A stretch of 64,000 nucleotides of DNA from Eubacterium sp. AF16-48 (GCF_003479405.1 NZ_QUHB01000008.1:62001-126000); one strand, 5' to 3'; positions 1 through 9,580 are shown, counted from the stretch's first letter. The notes: a model not told the origin generated them from the letters alone. A program made the numbers and translations.

Positions 1-290
1 TATTCCATTACATTAGCTTTCCTGATAAAAAGCTCATGAAACAGATAGTTGATGCCCATTTTGAAAACCTTGAAGAAAACCTTCTTCAGCAGGCATTAGA
101 TACATTTTATCGTATAAGGGATATCAGGGATATAAGGAAGAAACCTAGTACATCTGAATTTATTGACTGGTTAAGAGCCCTTGCAATAGGCGGTGTAAAT
201 CCTGAGGATATAGACAAAAAACTTCCGTTTTTAGGTGTACTTGTTAAAAAAGATGAGGATTTAGAAACTGTTAAAAGACTAAGCATTTAA
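1..290 (+). CDS. MoxR-type AAA+ ATPase, C-terminal end only (5' truncated by window)
   Basis: The reading frame is open from base 3 and runs into the window from upstream, so the ATG at 36 is internal. The visible ~95 residues begin FHYISFPD and resemble the C-terminal lid region of MoxR/CoxD-like AAA+ ATPases, which act with VWA-domain proteins in metal or cofactor insertion or complex assembly. The Walker motifs lie outside the window, so the family call rests on the tail and on the VWA gene that follows 10 bases downstream, a classic MoxR-VWA pair. The stop is followed directly by the AAAGGAGAA ribosome-binding site of that gene, so the two are one operon. Confidence 0.7.
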   Translation, partial: FHYISFPDKKLMKQIVDAHFENLEENLLQQALDTFYRIRDIRDIRKKPSTSEFIDWLRALAIGGVNPEDIDKKLPFLGVLVKKDEDLETVKRLSI

Positions 291-300
291 AGGAGAATTT

Positions 301-1503
301 ATGTTTACTTCTTTTTTCTATACAATGAAAAGTAATGGCCTTGATATATCAACCACGGAATGGCTTACCCTGATGGAAGCCCTTGATAAGGGGCTGGCCA
401 ATTCCAGTTTTACGGATTTTTATTATCTTTGTAGAACTATTTTTGTTAAAAACGAAGGGGATTATGATAAGTTAGATGCTGCTTTTCTGGAATATTTTAA
501 AAATATAAAAGAAGACAAAATTAATATGGATAAAATTAACCAGTGGCTTCATAATGGCAGTGACTTAGAGGCTAAAATGACTAATCCGGAATTGTTTCAG
601 GATACAAGAACCAAAAAGGAAGCTAAAGAGGTTCACAGAATGTTTCGTGAAAGACTGGCAGAACAGCATACGGAACATAACGGAGGAAAGTATTGGATTG
701 GTACCGGCGGTGGTTCTTTTTTCGGAAAGAACGGAAGAAATTCCGGAGGTATTCAGCTAGGAGACAAGGCAGGAATGAAAACGGCATTTGCCGTTATGGG
801 TGAACGCCGTTACAAGGATTTCAGACGTGACAAGAAGCTTACTATGAGACAGTTTCAGGTGGCACTTAGGGAGCTTAGGCAGTATTCACGAAAGCTTGAT
901 TTGCCAAAGACAGAGCTGGATATAGATGGCACCATTGATTCTACCTGTAACAGAGGCGGGTATTTAAAGTTGGAGTTTGAGCAGCCAAGGAAGAATACTG
1001 TTAAGCTGATGCTGCTTTTTGACAGCGGTGGTTCCATGTATCCTTACAGCGAAATGTGCAATGAGCTTTTTCAGGCAGTTCACAAGGCTAATCATTTTAA
1101 GGATGTTAAAACCTTTTATTTCCATAACTGCATTTATGCAAAGTTGTACAAAACTCCTGAGTGTGTTTCAGGAGACTGGATAGATACAACCTGGGCATTT
1201 AAAAATTATGACAAGGAATACAAAGTCATAATAGTAGGAGATGCAGGAATGGCTGAGGAGGAATATTTAGACAAAAACGGCAACTACAGCGGGCCTAATA
1301 ACGGATTGTCAGGTCATGAGTGGATGCAGCTGTTTAAAAAGAAATATCCTCACTGTGTATGGCTTAATCCGTCCTTTCACGGAGATTTGTCGAAAATGTA
1401 CTGGATGAAGTCGGAAAATATGATAAAAGAAATAGTGGATATGTACCCTCTGTCCGTTGACGGACTGAAAAGAGCAATAAAAAAATTAATGTCAGACAGG
1501 TAG
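301..1503 (+). CDS. VWA domain-containing CoxE-like protein
   Basis: A 400-residue soluble protein without signal peptide or membrane segment. The C-terminal half carries a von Willebrand A fold with a MIDAS-like metal motif (LLFDSGGSM near residue 242) and a later VGDAG segment. The N-terminal half is polar, with a Gly-rich stretch (GTGGGSFFGKNG). It follows the MoxR-type ATPase by 10 bases with a good ribosome-binding site. By family knowledge such pairs are chaperone-like ATPase/adaptor systems; the client here cannot be told from the sequence. The standard DxSxS motif is changed to DSGGS, as in several CoxE-type proteins. Confidence 0.75.
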   Translation: MFTSFFYTMKSNGLDISTTEWLTLMEALDKGLANSSFTDFYYLCRTIFVKNEGDYDKLDAAFLEYFKNIKEDKINMDKINQWLHNGSDLEAKMTNPELFQDTRTKKEAKEVHRMFRERLAEQHTEHNGGKYWIGTGGGSFFGKNGRNSGGIQLGDKAGMKTAFAVMGERRYKDFRRDKKLTMRQFQVALRELRQYSRKLDLPKTELDIDGTIDSTCNRGGYLKLEFEQPRKNTVKLMLLFDSGGSMYPYSEMCNELFQAVHKANHFKDVKTFYFHNCIYAKLYKTPECVSGDWIDTTWAFKNYDKEYKVIIVGDAGMAEEEYLDKNGNYSGPNNGLSGHEWMQLFKKKYPHCVWLNPSFHGDLSKMYWMKSENMIKEIVDMYPLSVDGLKRAIKKLMSDR

Positions 1504-1521
1504 TTTGTTACTTATTATTAC

Positions 1522-1559
1522 GGGACAAAAACATTTTTGTATGTTTTTGTCCCATTTTT
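1522..1559 (+). terminator. Rho-independent terminator after the MoxR-VWA operon
   Basis: A 12-bp stem (GGGACAAAAACA at 1522-1533 with TGTTTTTGTCCC at 1542-1553), an 8-base loop and a following T run end the VWA transcript. Confidence 0.8.
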
Positions 1560-1761
1560 GCACTTAATTGGTTGATGAAAACAAATAAATGCAACTTTTT
1601 TGTACAAAGTAGACAAATTGAAATGTGAAAATAAAACTAAATTTACGAAAATGACGGAGAAGACGTAAAAACATTTTTATCTTATGGAAATTTAATAGGA
1701 TAGTCTATATAATTTTAGTATACAAATTTTATTTCATGTAAATAAAAAAATGGAGGGAAAC
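1560..1761 (+). promoter_or_regulatory. AT-rich promoter region of the GH5-GH18 gene
   Basis: The 200 bases between the terminator and the GH5-GH18 start hold no gene. A TATAAT sits at 1708-1713 with only a weak -35 (TGGAAA at 1685-1690, 17-bp spacer). The ribosome-binding site GGAGGG is at 1752-1757. It lies inside the longer possible reading frame that starts at 1750, which is why 1762 is taken as the start. Confidence 0.4.
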
Positions 1762-4700
1762 ATGACATATTTTAAGAAGATGGGGAGGAGAGTATTGGCA
1801 ATGACAATGGCTGTGTGCCTAAGTCTTGGACTTATTTGCGGTATTTCATTTGTAGGAAATACTGTAAAGGAAGTTAAGGCTGCCGATACAGGTTTTACAA
1901 AGAATGATTTTCTTAAATGTAACGGTACTTACATCAAAAATAATTACGGCAAAGGAAGTAACGTTTATTTAAGGGGAACTAACGCAGGAGGAGTTTTCGT
2001 TCAGGAAAGCTGGATGAATGCAACTAACGCAGGGGATTACAAAACTACAATGGCTACGTTAAAGAACAGATTCGGAGAAAGTACAATGTATAATCTGTTG
2101 GATTTATACGAGTCAAACTATTGGACAGAAGCAGATTTTGATAATTGTAAAAACCTTGGAATGAGCGTTATAAGAGTACCATTTACTTATATGAATCTCT
2201 ACAGACAAAGCGGAAATTCCTGGGTACTTAAAGACAATGCCTTTAGCAGACTTGACTGGTTTGTAGAGCAGGCATCAAAGAGAGGCATTTATGTAATACT
2301 TGATTTACATGGTGCTTTTGGTTCACAGAACGGACAGGATCACTCAGGGGAAGTGATTGATAATGTATCTGATGTTACATTTTTCTCAAATGACACATTG
2401 AAAAATCAGACATTGGAACTTTGGAAGGTAGTAGCTGCAAGATATGCAGGCAATCCGGCTGTTGCTGCATACGACACATTAAATGAGCCTGGTGAAAAAG
2501 CAGGCACAACTAATTCAAAGCATTGGGCATTTTACAATCAGATGTACAATGCAATACGCTCCGTTGACCCGGATCATATAATTATTATGGAATCATGTTG
2601 GGGAACATCAAATCTCCCAAATCCAAGTACATATGGATGGACTAACGTAATGTACGAATACCATCATTATCCATGGGATTATCAAAGTGATTTATCAGGA
2701 CAGAAAAATGCAGTTGATAATCTTGTAAACAGCGTAAATAATGCAAACTACGGGGTACCTACATATATAGGTGAGTTTACATGTTTTGATTTACAGGATG
2801 GATGGACATACGAACTTGACAAGTTTAATAAAGAAGGATGGCATTATACATCCTGGTCATACAAAACCACCAATTCAGGTTCATGGGGCATTTACAAAGA
2901 AAAGACTACAGATAAGGTAGATATTTGGAATGACTCAGAAGCAACCATCAGAACCAAGTGGGGAGCAGCATCCTTAGGAACAGGTGATAAAGGCTCTAAC
3001 GGTTTAGTATACAATGTAATGAAGGTTGCATTGCCTGGAACAGTAGTTATGGCAGATACAGCTCTTACAGATGACAGTTATTTTTCAATTAAGACAAATA
3101 TTAACGGAAAATATGTATGTGCTGAAAATTACGGTACGACAGCACTTATATCAGACAGAACATCTGCGGGAGAGTGGGAGCAGTTCAGAGTAGTATATAA
3201 CTCAGACGGAACAGTATCATTCCAGTCAAGGGCAAATAATAAATATTTATGTGCCGTGTTTGATGATACAGATACTGAAAATCCTATTCTTCCAAGAAGC
3301 AACAACATTGGAACATGGGAAAAATTCTATGTAGAACAAAACAATGATGGAACATATTCCCTTAGAACATATGTAAATAATTATTATGTTCAGGCAGATA
3401 TTAATGATACAAATGCAGGAATATTACATGCTATAGGTACATCTGTGGGAACATGGGAAAAGCTGACATTTGAAGCAAAAAATTCAGCAGCCCTTCCTAA
3501 GGTAAATGGTGGACAGCAGGAAACTACACAGCCTTCAACAGAAGCACCTACACAGGCACCGACACAGAAGCCTACAGAGACACCAACAGAGGAAGAAGCA
3601 AGCGTAGATATTCCTACTACAAGTGGAAAATATGGTAAGAACTTTAAGGCAGTAGCTTATTATCCTAACTGGTATGGTGATTTTACATCAAAAGTACAGT
3701 GGGATAAACTTACCCACGTAAACTATTCATTTGCGTTGCCAAATGATAATGGAACCATTGATTCAGTATCCGGTTCTGCCAGTGTTATTAACAGTCTTAT
3801 ATCTGTAGCTCATGCTAATGATGTTAAGGTAAATGTGGCAGTAGGCGGATGGTCATATTCAGACGGAAGAGAGTGTGCGAGGGTATTTGAAAATGCAACA
3901 AATACAGATGCAAAACGTCAGTCTCTTGCTAATGCAATTCTTGCAATTGTTGACCAGTACGGATTTGACGGTGTTGATATTGACTGGGAATATCCTACAG
4001 CAAGTTCAGCAAGTCAGTTTACATCATTTATGAGATATTTAAGAACAGGACTTACATCAAGAGGTAAAGTTCTTACATCAGCAGTTCAGGCTACAGGTGG
4101 CACATACCAGACCGATGAAGTTCTTCAGATGGTAGACTGGATAAACGTTATGGCATACGATGGAGATGCAGGCTCAGGACATTCACCATACAGCCTTATT
4201 GTAAATTCATACAATTACTGGCATGGAACAAGGGGAATGGATGCATCAAAGGTAGTTCTTGGTGTACCTTTCTATGAGAGACCTAACTGGGCCTCATATG
4301 CAGATATAGTTAATGCCAACTCAGCTAATGCATACAATGATTCAGCTGTTATTAATGGAACAACAGTTTATTATAACGGTATTAATACAATGTCCCAGAA
4401 GGCAAAATTCGCAGCAGAAAATGCCGGCGGTATTATGATTTGGGAAATCAGTCAGGATACAACTAACTCAAACTTAAGCCTTATGAATGCTATTTATAAT
4501 TCAGCCACGGCAGTAGTTGGAAAAGGCGGAACAACAGCAACAGTTACAGATATTCCGGGAACCATCAGCATTGATTCCTATGGTGATAAAACATCAGGAA
4601 TTACAATTAACACAGAAGGAAATGTTAAGTATGCCGGAAATCTTGTTAATAATTCATACTTAGATTACTATATTAAGGCAGCACAGAAGGGAACATATAC

Positions 4701-5538
4701 TATTAATCTTCCGTTAGCAGCAGGGGATGCACAGTATAATGCAAAGAACATTATTGTTAAGTTAAATGATACAGTAGTGGCAACAGTTCCTATTACAGCA
4801 AGCAGCTCATGGACAACATTTGTAAATCACACAGCTGATATTACACTTCCTGCTAAGGGAACCTATAAGTTGTCAATAGTTGCAGACAGTGGAGCATGTA
4901 ATGTAGCTGATTTAACAGTAAGCAAAAAGGCAGAAGAAACAACAGTACCTGTTACGGAAAAGCCGACAGAGGCACCTACTGAGAAACCAACGGAAGCACC
5001 AACACAGGCTCCGGAAGATGATTTTACAATTGAAATTAACGGATATCAGATTAGTACAACTGTAGAAGGTCACAGAGTAGTATATTCAGTGGCAGACCCT
5101 AATGACGAAGTTGTAAGCTCAGGTTTGGTATATGGTTTGTCAGATTACGCAACAGCAGCAGATATGGTAGTAAACAGTAGCAATAGTTCAGTTAAGTCAT
5201 ATCAGTCAACAGAAGCAGGTAAATGTCCGATTTCATACAGTACCTTTGAAGGTGGACAGAGCTATACAATGACAATGCAGTTTGTAAATACAGAAAAATA
5301 CTTCAGTGATAAAATGATGGTAAGAGCTTATGCACAGCTTAAGAATGGTAAATATGTGTATAGTGATGTAAAGACATACACAATTTACTCTATTGCAGAT
5401 ACATTGTATCAGGGAAGAAAGATGAATACTTTCTCAGGTCACAGTTATTTGTATGACAAGATATTGAAAGTTGTAAATTCTAATTATAAAGAAATAGACT
5501 ACAATTGGAATGACATAGTTGTAAAACCGTGGAAATAG
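1762..5538 (+). CDS. Secreted bifunctional GH5-GH18 glycanase with fascin-like and CBM-like domains
   Basis: A secreted modular enzyme of 1258 residues. Order: signal peptide (1-40); GH5 catalytic domain (about 45-410) with acid/base E242 (TLNEP) and nucleophile E338 (IGEF); a beta-trefoil fascin-like domain (about 425-575) of three repeats with GTWEKF-type signatures; a TQAPTQKPTE linker; GH18 domain (about 625-910) with DGVDIDWEYP, catalytic E743; a CBM6/35-like beta-sandwich (about 930-1060); a second linker; and a C-terminal domain of ~175 residues shared with the GH18 protein at 11345. GH18 acts on chitin-type beta-1,4-GlcNAc; the GH5 specificity (beta-1,3- or beta-1,4-glucan) is unresolved. 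Joining both on one chain suggests a composite target such as fungal walls. That is an inference. Confidence 0.88.
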   Translation: MTYFKKMGRRVLAMTMAVCLSLGLICGISFVGNTVKEVKAADTGFTKNDFLKCNGTYIKNNYGKGSNVYLRGTNAGGVFVQESWMNATNAGDYKTTMATLKNRFGESTMYNLLDLYESNYWTEADFDNCKNLGMSVIRVPFTYMNLYRQSGNSWVLKDNAFSRLDWFVEQASKRGIYVILDLHGAFGSQNGQDHSGEVIDNVSDVTFFSNDTLKNQTLELWKVVAARYAGNPAVAAYDTLNEPGEKAGTTNSKHWAFYNQMYNAIRSVDPDHIIIMESCWGTSNLPNPSTYGWTNVMYEYHHYPWDYQSDLSGQKNAVDNLVNSVNNANYGVPTYIGEFTCFDLQDGWTYELDKFNKEGWHYTSWSYKTTNSGSWGIYKEKTTDKVDIWNDSEATIRTKWGAASLGTGDKGSNGLVYNVMKVALPGTVVMADTALTDDSYFSIKTNINGKYVCAENYGTTALISDRTSAGEWEQFRVVYNSDGTVSFQSRANNKYLCAVFDDTDTENPILPRSNNIGTWEKFYVEQNNDGTYSLRTYVNNYYVQADINDTNAGILHAIGTSVGTWEKLTFEAKNSAALPKVNGGQQETTQPSTEAPTQAPTQKPTETPTEEEASVDIPTTSGKYGKNFKAVAYYPNWYGDFTSKVQWDKLTHVNYSFALPNDNGTIDSVSGSASVINSLISVAHANDVKVNVAVGGWSYSDGRECARVFENATNTDAKRQSLANAILAIVDQYGFDGVDIDWEYPTASSASQFTSFMRYLRTGLTSRGKVLTSAVQATGGTYQTDEVLQMVDWINVMAYDGDAGSGHSPYSLIVNSYNYWHGTRGMDASKVVLGVPFYERPNWASYADIVNANSANAYNDSAVINGTTVYYNGINTMSQKAKFAAENAGGIMIWEISQDTTNSNLSLMNAIYNSATAVVGKGGTTATVTDIPGTISIDSYGDKTSGITINTEGNVKYAGNLVNNSYLDYYIKAAQKGTYTINLPLAAGDAQYNAKNIIVKLNDTVVATVPITASSSWTTFVNHTADITLPAKGTYKLSIVADSGACNVADLTVSKKAEETTVPVTEKPTEAPTEKPTEAPTQAPEDDFTIEINGYQISTTVEGHRVVYSVADPNDEVVSSGLVYGLSDYATAADMVVNSSNSSVKSYQSTEAGKCPISYSTFEGGQSYTMTMQFVNTEKYFSDKMMVRAYAQLKNGKYVYSDVKTYTIYSIADTLYQGRKMNTFSGHSYLYDKILKVVNSNYKEIDYNWNDIVVKPWK

Positions 5539-5561
5539 AAATTTGAATAAACACGGTAATT

Positions 5562-5610
5562 AAAAAAGCTGTAGTGTGCGGATAATAACTCCATATGCTA
5601 CAGCTTTTTA
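5562..5610. terminator. Bidirectional terminator between GH5-GH18 gene and XRE regulator
   Basis: AAAAAGCTGTAG pairs with CTACAGCTTTTT around a ~23-base loop. A and T runs flank both sides, so it can serve the convergent genes on either strand. Confidence 0.8.
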
Positions 5611-5643
5611 GTACCATAAAACAGTAAGTAGTAACTGTTAATA

Positions 5644-5958
5644 TTACTTCCAAATCTTTATAGTGTTAATAAGTTTAAGTTTGTTTTCATCGCTCATATG
5701 TTTAATAAGTCCTATAAGTTCGTTGTCAAGAGCGGTATTTTCGTATTCAGGTTCTACACGACCAACCAGTGAATCAAGAGTAATGTTCATTAACTTAGCA
5801 TAGTAAATAAGTATTCTAAGTGACATTGCTGTTCTGTTGTTTTCAACATTGCTAATGTAACCGGGAGTCACATTTAAAGCCTCAGCTACCTGAGCCTGTG
5901 TTAAATCCATGCTGATTCTTAGTTCTTTAATTTTACCCCCCAGACTTTCGTAATTCAT
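5644..5958 (-). CDS. XRE-family HTH transcriptional regulator
   Basis: A 104-residue protein with a Cro/CI-type helix-turn-helix at about residues 8-62 (LGGKIKELR, TQAQVAEALNVTPGYISNVE, RILIYYAKLM), followed by a short acidic/helical tail. It is transcribed convergently to the GH5-GH18 gene and divergently from the GH16 gene, with an AAAGGA ribosome-binding site. Its location suggests local control of the neighbouring hydrolases or of itself. The 317-bp upstream gap holds a TAGTATACA/TGTATATACTA dyad that could be its operator (inference). The family is certain; the target is not known. Confidence 0.85.
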   Translation of the reverse strand: MNYESLGGKIKELRISMDLTQAQVAEALNVTPGYISNVENNRTAMSLRILIYYAKLMNITLDSLVGRVEPEYENTALDNELIGLIKHMSDENKLKLINTIKIWK

Positions 5959-6275
5959 TCTTCTAATCCTTTCAATTAACTTAATAATATTTAAAGTATA
6001 AACTGCTTATACGTCACAAGCTAGTATACACTAAAAGAAAAACAATTTGTATATACTAATTATATCTAAAAAATGCTATTGGAAATAATGAAAGTAAAAA
6101 AAGGATTTTTTTATTAGAATTATTGGAATAAAAAAGAAAATACAAATAAATTTTATGAAATTTGTACAAATAACTTGATAAAAACGATTTTATTTGTTTA
6201 TATTAAAGTATATAAATTATGCAAATGTTAAAGGCAAATATTGCCACTTACTAATGTACGAAAGGAACGAAAATT
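5959..6275 (+). promoter_or_regulatory. Divergent promoter region (XRE / GH16)
   Basis: No gene is seen in this very AT-rich stretch. For the GH16 gene there is TTGATA at 6175-6180, an 18-bp spacer and TATATT at 6199-6204. A dyad TAGTATACA (6022-6030) / TGTATATACTA (6049-6059) lies close to the start of the XRE gene and could be an operator. The GH16 ribosome-binding site is AAAGGAA, just upstream of 6276. Confidence 0.45.
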
Positions 6276-8192
6276 ATGAGGATAACAAAAAAGATTACAG
6301 CTTATATATTAGCTACAAGTCTGCTATTGTCAGGAATTACTTTCTATAATAATGACCAATCAGAAGTCAAGGCTGCGGTAGGAGACTGGAAAGAAGTATG
6401 GAGTGATGAATTTAACGGAACAAGTCTTGATACAAATACATGGACATATGAAATAGGAAACGGAAACTGGGGATGGGGAAATGGAGAAGCGGAATATTAC
6501 ACAGACAGACCGGAGAATATTTCCGTGTCAGATGGTTATTTGAAGATAACTGCAAAGAAGGAAAATTATAAGAATTTTAAATACACATCAGGACGTATTA
6601 TTTCAAGGGGAAAAAAGAATTTTAAATATGGAAAGATGGAAGCAAGAATAAAGGTGGAAAATGGGAACCAGTCAGGAGTATGGCCGGCATTTTGGATGAT
6701 GGGTGAAAAAGGTAAATGGCCTGATAATGGAGAACTTGACATTATGGAACATGCCAATGACAGAAATTATGTTGGGGGATGTATTCACTGGAATCCCAAC
6801 GGATTTGGCGGAAACTATGACCACAGATATCAGGGAGGGGATTACTATTTTAGTGACAATGTAAATAATGGTATTACTAACTGGCATACTTACGGTATTA
6901 TCTGGGACGAAAAACATATTGAATGGACTGTGGATGGGGTAAGCTATCATACTGAAAAATTCAACAGTAGTAACAGCTATTGTTTTCAGCAGTATCAGTA
7001 TTTTCTTTTAAACCTTGCTATTGGTGGAACAGGTACACTGTATACAGGAAAGCAGACACCACCTGAGGATTACAAAACAGCAGTGATGTATGTGGATTGG
7101 GTAAAGGTATGGCAAAAGGAAGAGGCACCTACCACGGAATACGATGGCCCATATGTTACAGTTACGGAAGATTCTGTAGCAAAATATACCGGCTCATGGT
7201 CAGATTTTTTTGGAAGTGGATGGACAGGCGCATCAGGAACCCTTACATCTAACGGAACAATAGCTGATGGATTTACAATTAATGCCACATCAGTGGGAAG
7301 AACCGGTGATAAGGACAGCATATGGGGAATACAGGGAAAATTAATGAATCTTAAATATTATCCGGGAAATACATATAAATATAAGTGTACAATTACCTCG
7401 GATAAAGATAAAAGAATATTTGTAAAGGTGGCAGATGATGCAGAGGATGCTTTAGCAGGAGGCTACATTACCTTAAAAGCAAATGAACCATATTATTATG
7501 AAACAGATGTTAATATTCCTAAGGATTTTGATGGGACAGTAAGTCTTAAGTTTGGTATGGGAATTGCCAATGACGGGGATGTTATTGATGCAGGAAGTTC
7601 CCTTAAGGTAAAAGTTGAAAATGTATCTTTTGTTACAACAGCAACAATACCTGATCCTGACTATGTAAACAGTCAGACAACTACGGAGAAGCCAACTGTG
7701 GCACCAACAGTGAAACCTACTGAAACTACTAAAAAACAGCAGGAGGAAACTAAAGAAAATATTACGGAAGTTACTACTAAAAAACAGCAGGAGGAAACTA
7801 AAGAAAATATTACGGAAGTTACTACAAAAAATCAGCAGACAGTGACTACAACTAAAAATACATCATATAAAGTAACAAAGCCCGGAAAGACAAAGGTGGT
7901 AAGAGCCTTAAGAAGTAAAAACAACAAAAAGATAAGTCTTAAATTAAAGAAAATAAAAGGAGCGTCAAAATACGAGATTAAAGTTTCAACCTCAAAGAGA
8001 TTTACAAAGAAGACAACTAAGAAAGTTGTGATAAAGTCCGTAAAGAAGGTGATTAAAGGATTAAAGAAGAATAAGAAGTATTACATAAAGGCAAGAGCAA
8101 TAAAGGTTGTTAATAAAAAGCTTTATCCGGGAAAATGGAGTAAAGTTAAAAAAATAAAAAAATGTGAGTTTTATAAAAAACGGAGAGTATAA
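6276..8192 (+). CDS. Secreted GH16 endo-beta-glucanase (laminarinase type) with CBM and Lys-rich tail
   Basis: A secreted protein of 638 residues. Signal peptide (1-33), then a GH16 domain (about 36-285) opening WSDEFNGTSLD and carrying GELDIMEH, with nucleophile E153 and acid/base E158. The insert in that motif is of the beta-1,3(4)-glucanase/laminarinase type. A CBM4/9-like beta-sandwich follows (about 295-460). A Thr/Lys linker contains a perfectly doubled 16-residue unit. The last ~95 residues are a very Lys-rich fibronectin-III-like domain, also found at the ends of the GH87 enzyme and the 625-residue surface protein. That tail probably holds the enzyme on the anionic cell wall (inference). 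Beta-1,3-glucan (laminarin, callose, fungal wall) is the expected substrate. Confidence 0.9.
   Translation: MRITKKITAYILATSLLLSGITFYNNDQSEVKAAVGDWKEVWSDEFNGTSLDTNTWTYEIGNGNWGWGNGEAEYYTDRPENISVSDGYLKITAKKENYKNFKYTSGRIISRGKKNFKYGKMEARIKVENGNQSGVWPAFWMMGEKGKWPDNGELDIMEHANDRNYVGGCIHWNPNGFGGNYDHRYQGGDYYFSDNVNNGITNWHTYGIIWDEKHIEWTVDGVSYHTEKFNSSNSYCFQQYQYFLLNLAIGGTGTLYTGKQTPPEDYKTAVMYVDWVKVWQKEEAPTTEYDGPYVTVTEDSVAKYTGSWSDFFGSGWTGASGTLTSNGTIADGFTINATSVGRTGDKDSIWGIQGKLMNLKYYPGNTYKYKCTITSDKDKRIFVKVADDAEDALAGGYITLKANEPYYYETDVNIPKDFDGTVSLKFGMGIANDGDVIDAGSSLKVKVENVSFVTTATIPDPDYVNSQTTTEKPTVAPTVKPTETTKKQQEETKENITEVTTKKQQEETKENITEVTTKNQQTVTTTKNTSYKVTKPGKTKVVRALRSKNNKKISLKLKKIKGASKYEIKVSTSKRFTKKTTKKVVIKSVKKVIKGLKKNKKYYIKARAIKVVNKKLYPGKWSKVKKIKKCEFYKKRRV
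7725..7820 (+). repeat. 48-bp tandem duplication in the GH16 linker
   Basis: Two direct copies (starting at 7725 and 7773) encode the linker unit KKQQEETKENITEVTT twice. The unit is a multiple of three, so the frame is kept. Near identity points to recent slippage or unequal crossing-over. Confidence 0.85.
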
Positions 8193-8242
8193 GTGCAAAC
8201 TTAAAAATGATAAAATAAAGATATCAATATAGACGATTTAAT

Positions 8243-8303
8243 AAAGGTTGAAAGAAATGTGAAAAGGAAGGGAAAAAACAAATCATTCTTTCAACCTTTT
8301 TAA
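8243..8303 (+). terminator. Terminator after GH16 gene
   Basis: AAAGGTTGAAAG (8243-8254) pairs with CTTTCAACCTTT (8288-8299), followed by further T residues. The loop is long (33 bases). Confidence 0.6.
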
Positions 8304-8344
8304 TTTGTTTTTGCCATATAAAAATTATGGTGGGATTGGTATCC

Positions 8345-8965
8345 ATGATGATAAAAAAGATAATGGCATGTATTATGTCGGTTTGTATGTTTATGTCAAT
8401 AATATGTACGGAAAACATAAGCACGGCTAAAGGAGCAGAATCCACAACGGTTTATTTTCTGGCAACCTCTGAGTGGTCGGAAGTTAATGCCTACGTTTAT
8501 GGAAATGCAGAGGCAGCTTCAACTAATGCAGAAGTTTTAGCGAAAAGTCGGACTTACCGTACTGATATTCAGTCAGAGGCAAGTGGCAGACAGGGTGTGA
8601 AATTAAAAAATAATGGGGATTATGTTGAATTTACATTATAAAAGCCGGATATTTTTTAATGAAACCCTTAACAAAGGAGAAAAAATAAGACTTCAAAAAG
8701 ACTCAGGTAATGAAGCAGAATATTATATTATTGATTTTATAGAGTGTGAGATGACAGAAAATGCCCTGAAAAAACCGGGGAATATGTTTATGGTGATGTA
8801 CATGATTATTCTGTGTATAATGTAGCAGATTATTTGTATCAGAAAGCATGTTCCACAAATGCAGCAGCACATGATTATCTGTACAATAACATTTTAAAGA
8901 AAGTATCGCCGGAATACAAAACAGTAGATTATGACTGGGGAAATACAATAGTTCCGGTAAAATAA
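8345..8965 (+). pseudogene. Decayed secreted GH87-like gene with internal deletions
   Basis: Three fragments in two frames read as one wrecked gene. From 8345 comes a signal peptide and a stretch ending NNGDYVEFTL at 8641. From about 8642, in another frame, FFNETLNKGEKIRLQ...IIDFIECE continues. Both parts align with the N-terminal module of the GH87 enzyme at 39512 (compare SLKKGDKIKIQ...VDFIEVE), with about 65 residues missing between them. From about 8783, in a third register, YVYGDVHDYSVYNVADYLYQK through IVPVK matches the last ~60 residues of the C-terminal domain of the GH18 protein at 11345. The catalytic region is gone. The original gene was probably a GH87-type hydrolase carrying that C-terminal domain. 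Confidence 0.75.
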
Positions 8966-8971
8966 AAACAA

Positions 8972-9014
8972 ATATATAACCCCTGATTCTTTTACGGAAT
9001 TGGGGGTTATATAT
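8972..9014 (+). terminator. Terminator downstream of the decayed gene
   Basis: A long stem (ATATATAACCCC...GATTC with GAAT...GGGGGTTATATAT) lies at 8972-9014, just past the residual stop codon. Confidence 0.7.
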
Positions 9015-9073
9015 TTGAAATAACTGTGATAATATAAACAGTAGAAAAAATACAAATGACAAGGAGATAATCT

Positions 9074-9508
9074 ATGTTAAAAGAGTTTAAAGAGTTTGCG
9101 TTAAAAGGCAACATGATTGACCTTGCTGTAGGTGTAATCATCGGTGGAGCTTTTAATTCATTAGTGACGTCTTTAGTTGACAACATAATAATGCCTGTTA
9201 TCAGTATCTTTACGGGAAAAATTGATTTCAGCAATCTGTTTTTATCCCTTGACGGAAAAGAATATGATACGTTGGCACAGGCACAGAAAGCAGGGGCAGC
9301 CACTCTTAATTATGGAACATTTATTACAGGACTTTTGAATTTCATAATTATGGCATTTGTGGTATTTTTGCTTGTTAAGGCAATGAACAAGTTAAGAACT
9401 CATAATGAGGTGCCACAGGAAGCAACTACGAAAATCTGTCCACATTGTAAGTCGGAAATACACATTGACGCAGACAGATGCCCACATTGTACAAGTAAAC
9501 TTGATTAG
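9074..9508 (+). CDS. mscL: Large-conductance mechanosensitive channel MscL with C-terminal zinc ribbon
   Basis: A 144-residue membrane protein that opens under osmotic down-shock. The N-terminus has the MscL amphipathic helix and first membrane helix ([31 protein letters not shown]). The second membrane helix is [23 protein letters not shown]. The usual C-terminal helix is followed by a zinc ribbon, [18 protein letters not shown], an addition common in Clostridia. The start has the ribosome-binding site AAGGAGAT. Strong terminators flank the gene, so it is monocistronic. Confidence 0.95.
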   Translation: MLKEFKEFALKGNMIDLAVGVIIGGAFNSLVTSLVDNIIMPVISIFTGKIDFSNLFLSLDGKEYDTLAQAQKAGAATLNYGTFITGLLNFIIMAFVVFLLVKAMNKLRTHNEVPQEATTKICPHCKSEIHIDADRCPHCTSKLD

Positions 9509-9510
9509 GA

Positions 9511-9549
9511 AATACCCCCGGTGGAATACAGTTTTGCCGGGGGTATTAT
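9511..9549 (+). terminator. Terminator after mscL
   Basis: ATACCCCCGG pairs with CCGGGGGTAT around a 13-base loop, then TATAAT. The longer reading frame of the next gene (from 9521) would start inside this hairpin, so it is rejected. Confidence 0.85.
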
Positions 9550-9580
9550 AATAAGTATGATTTTAATGGAGAGCAGTTAT

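Noticed and set aside
6672-6950. Minus-strand frames inside the GH16 gene
   Set aside because: They lie antisense to the catalytic domain, with no start signal or recognisable product.
9521-9580. Upstream extension of the response regulator
   Set aside because: It would begin inside the mscL terminator hairpin.
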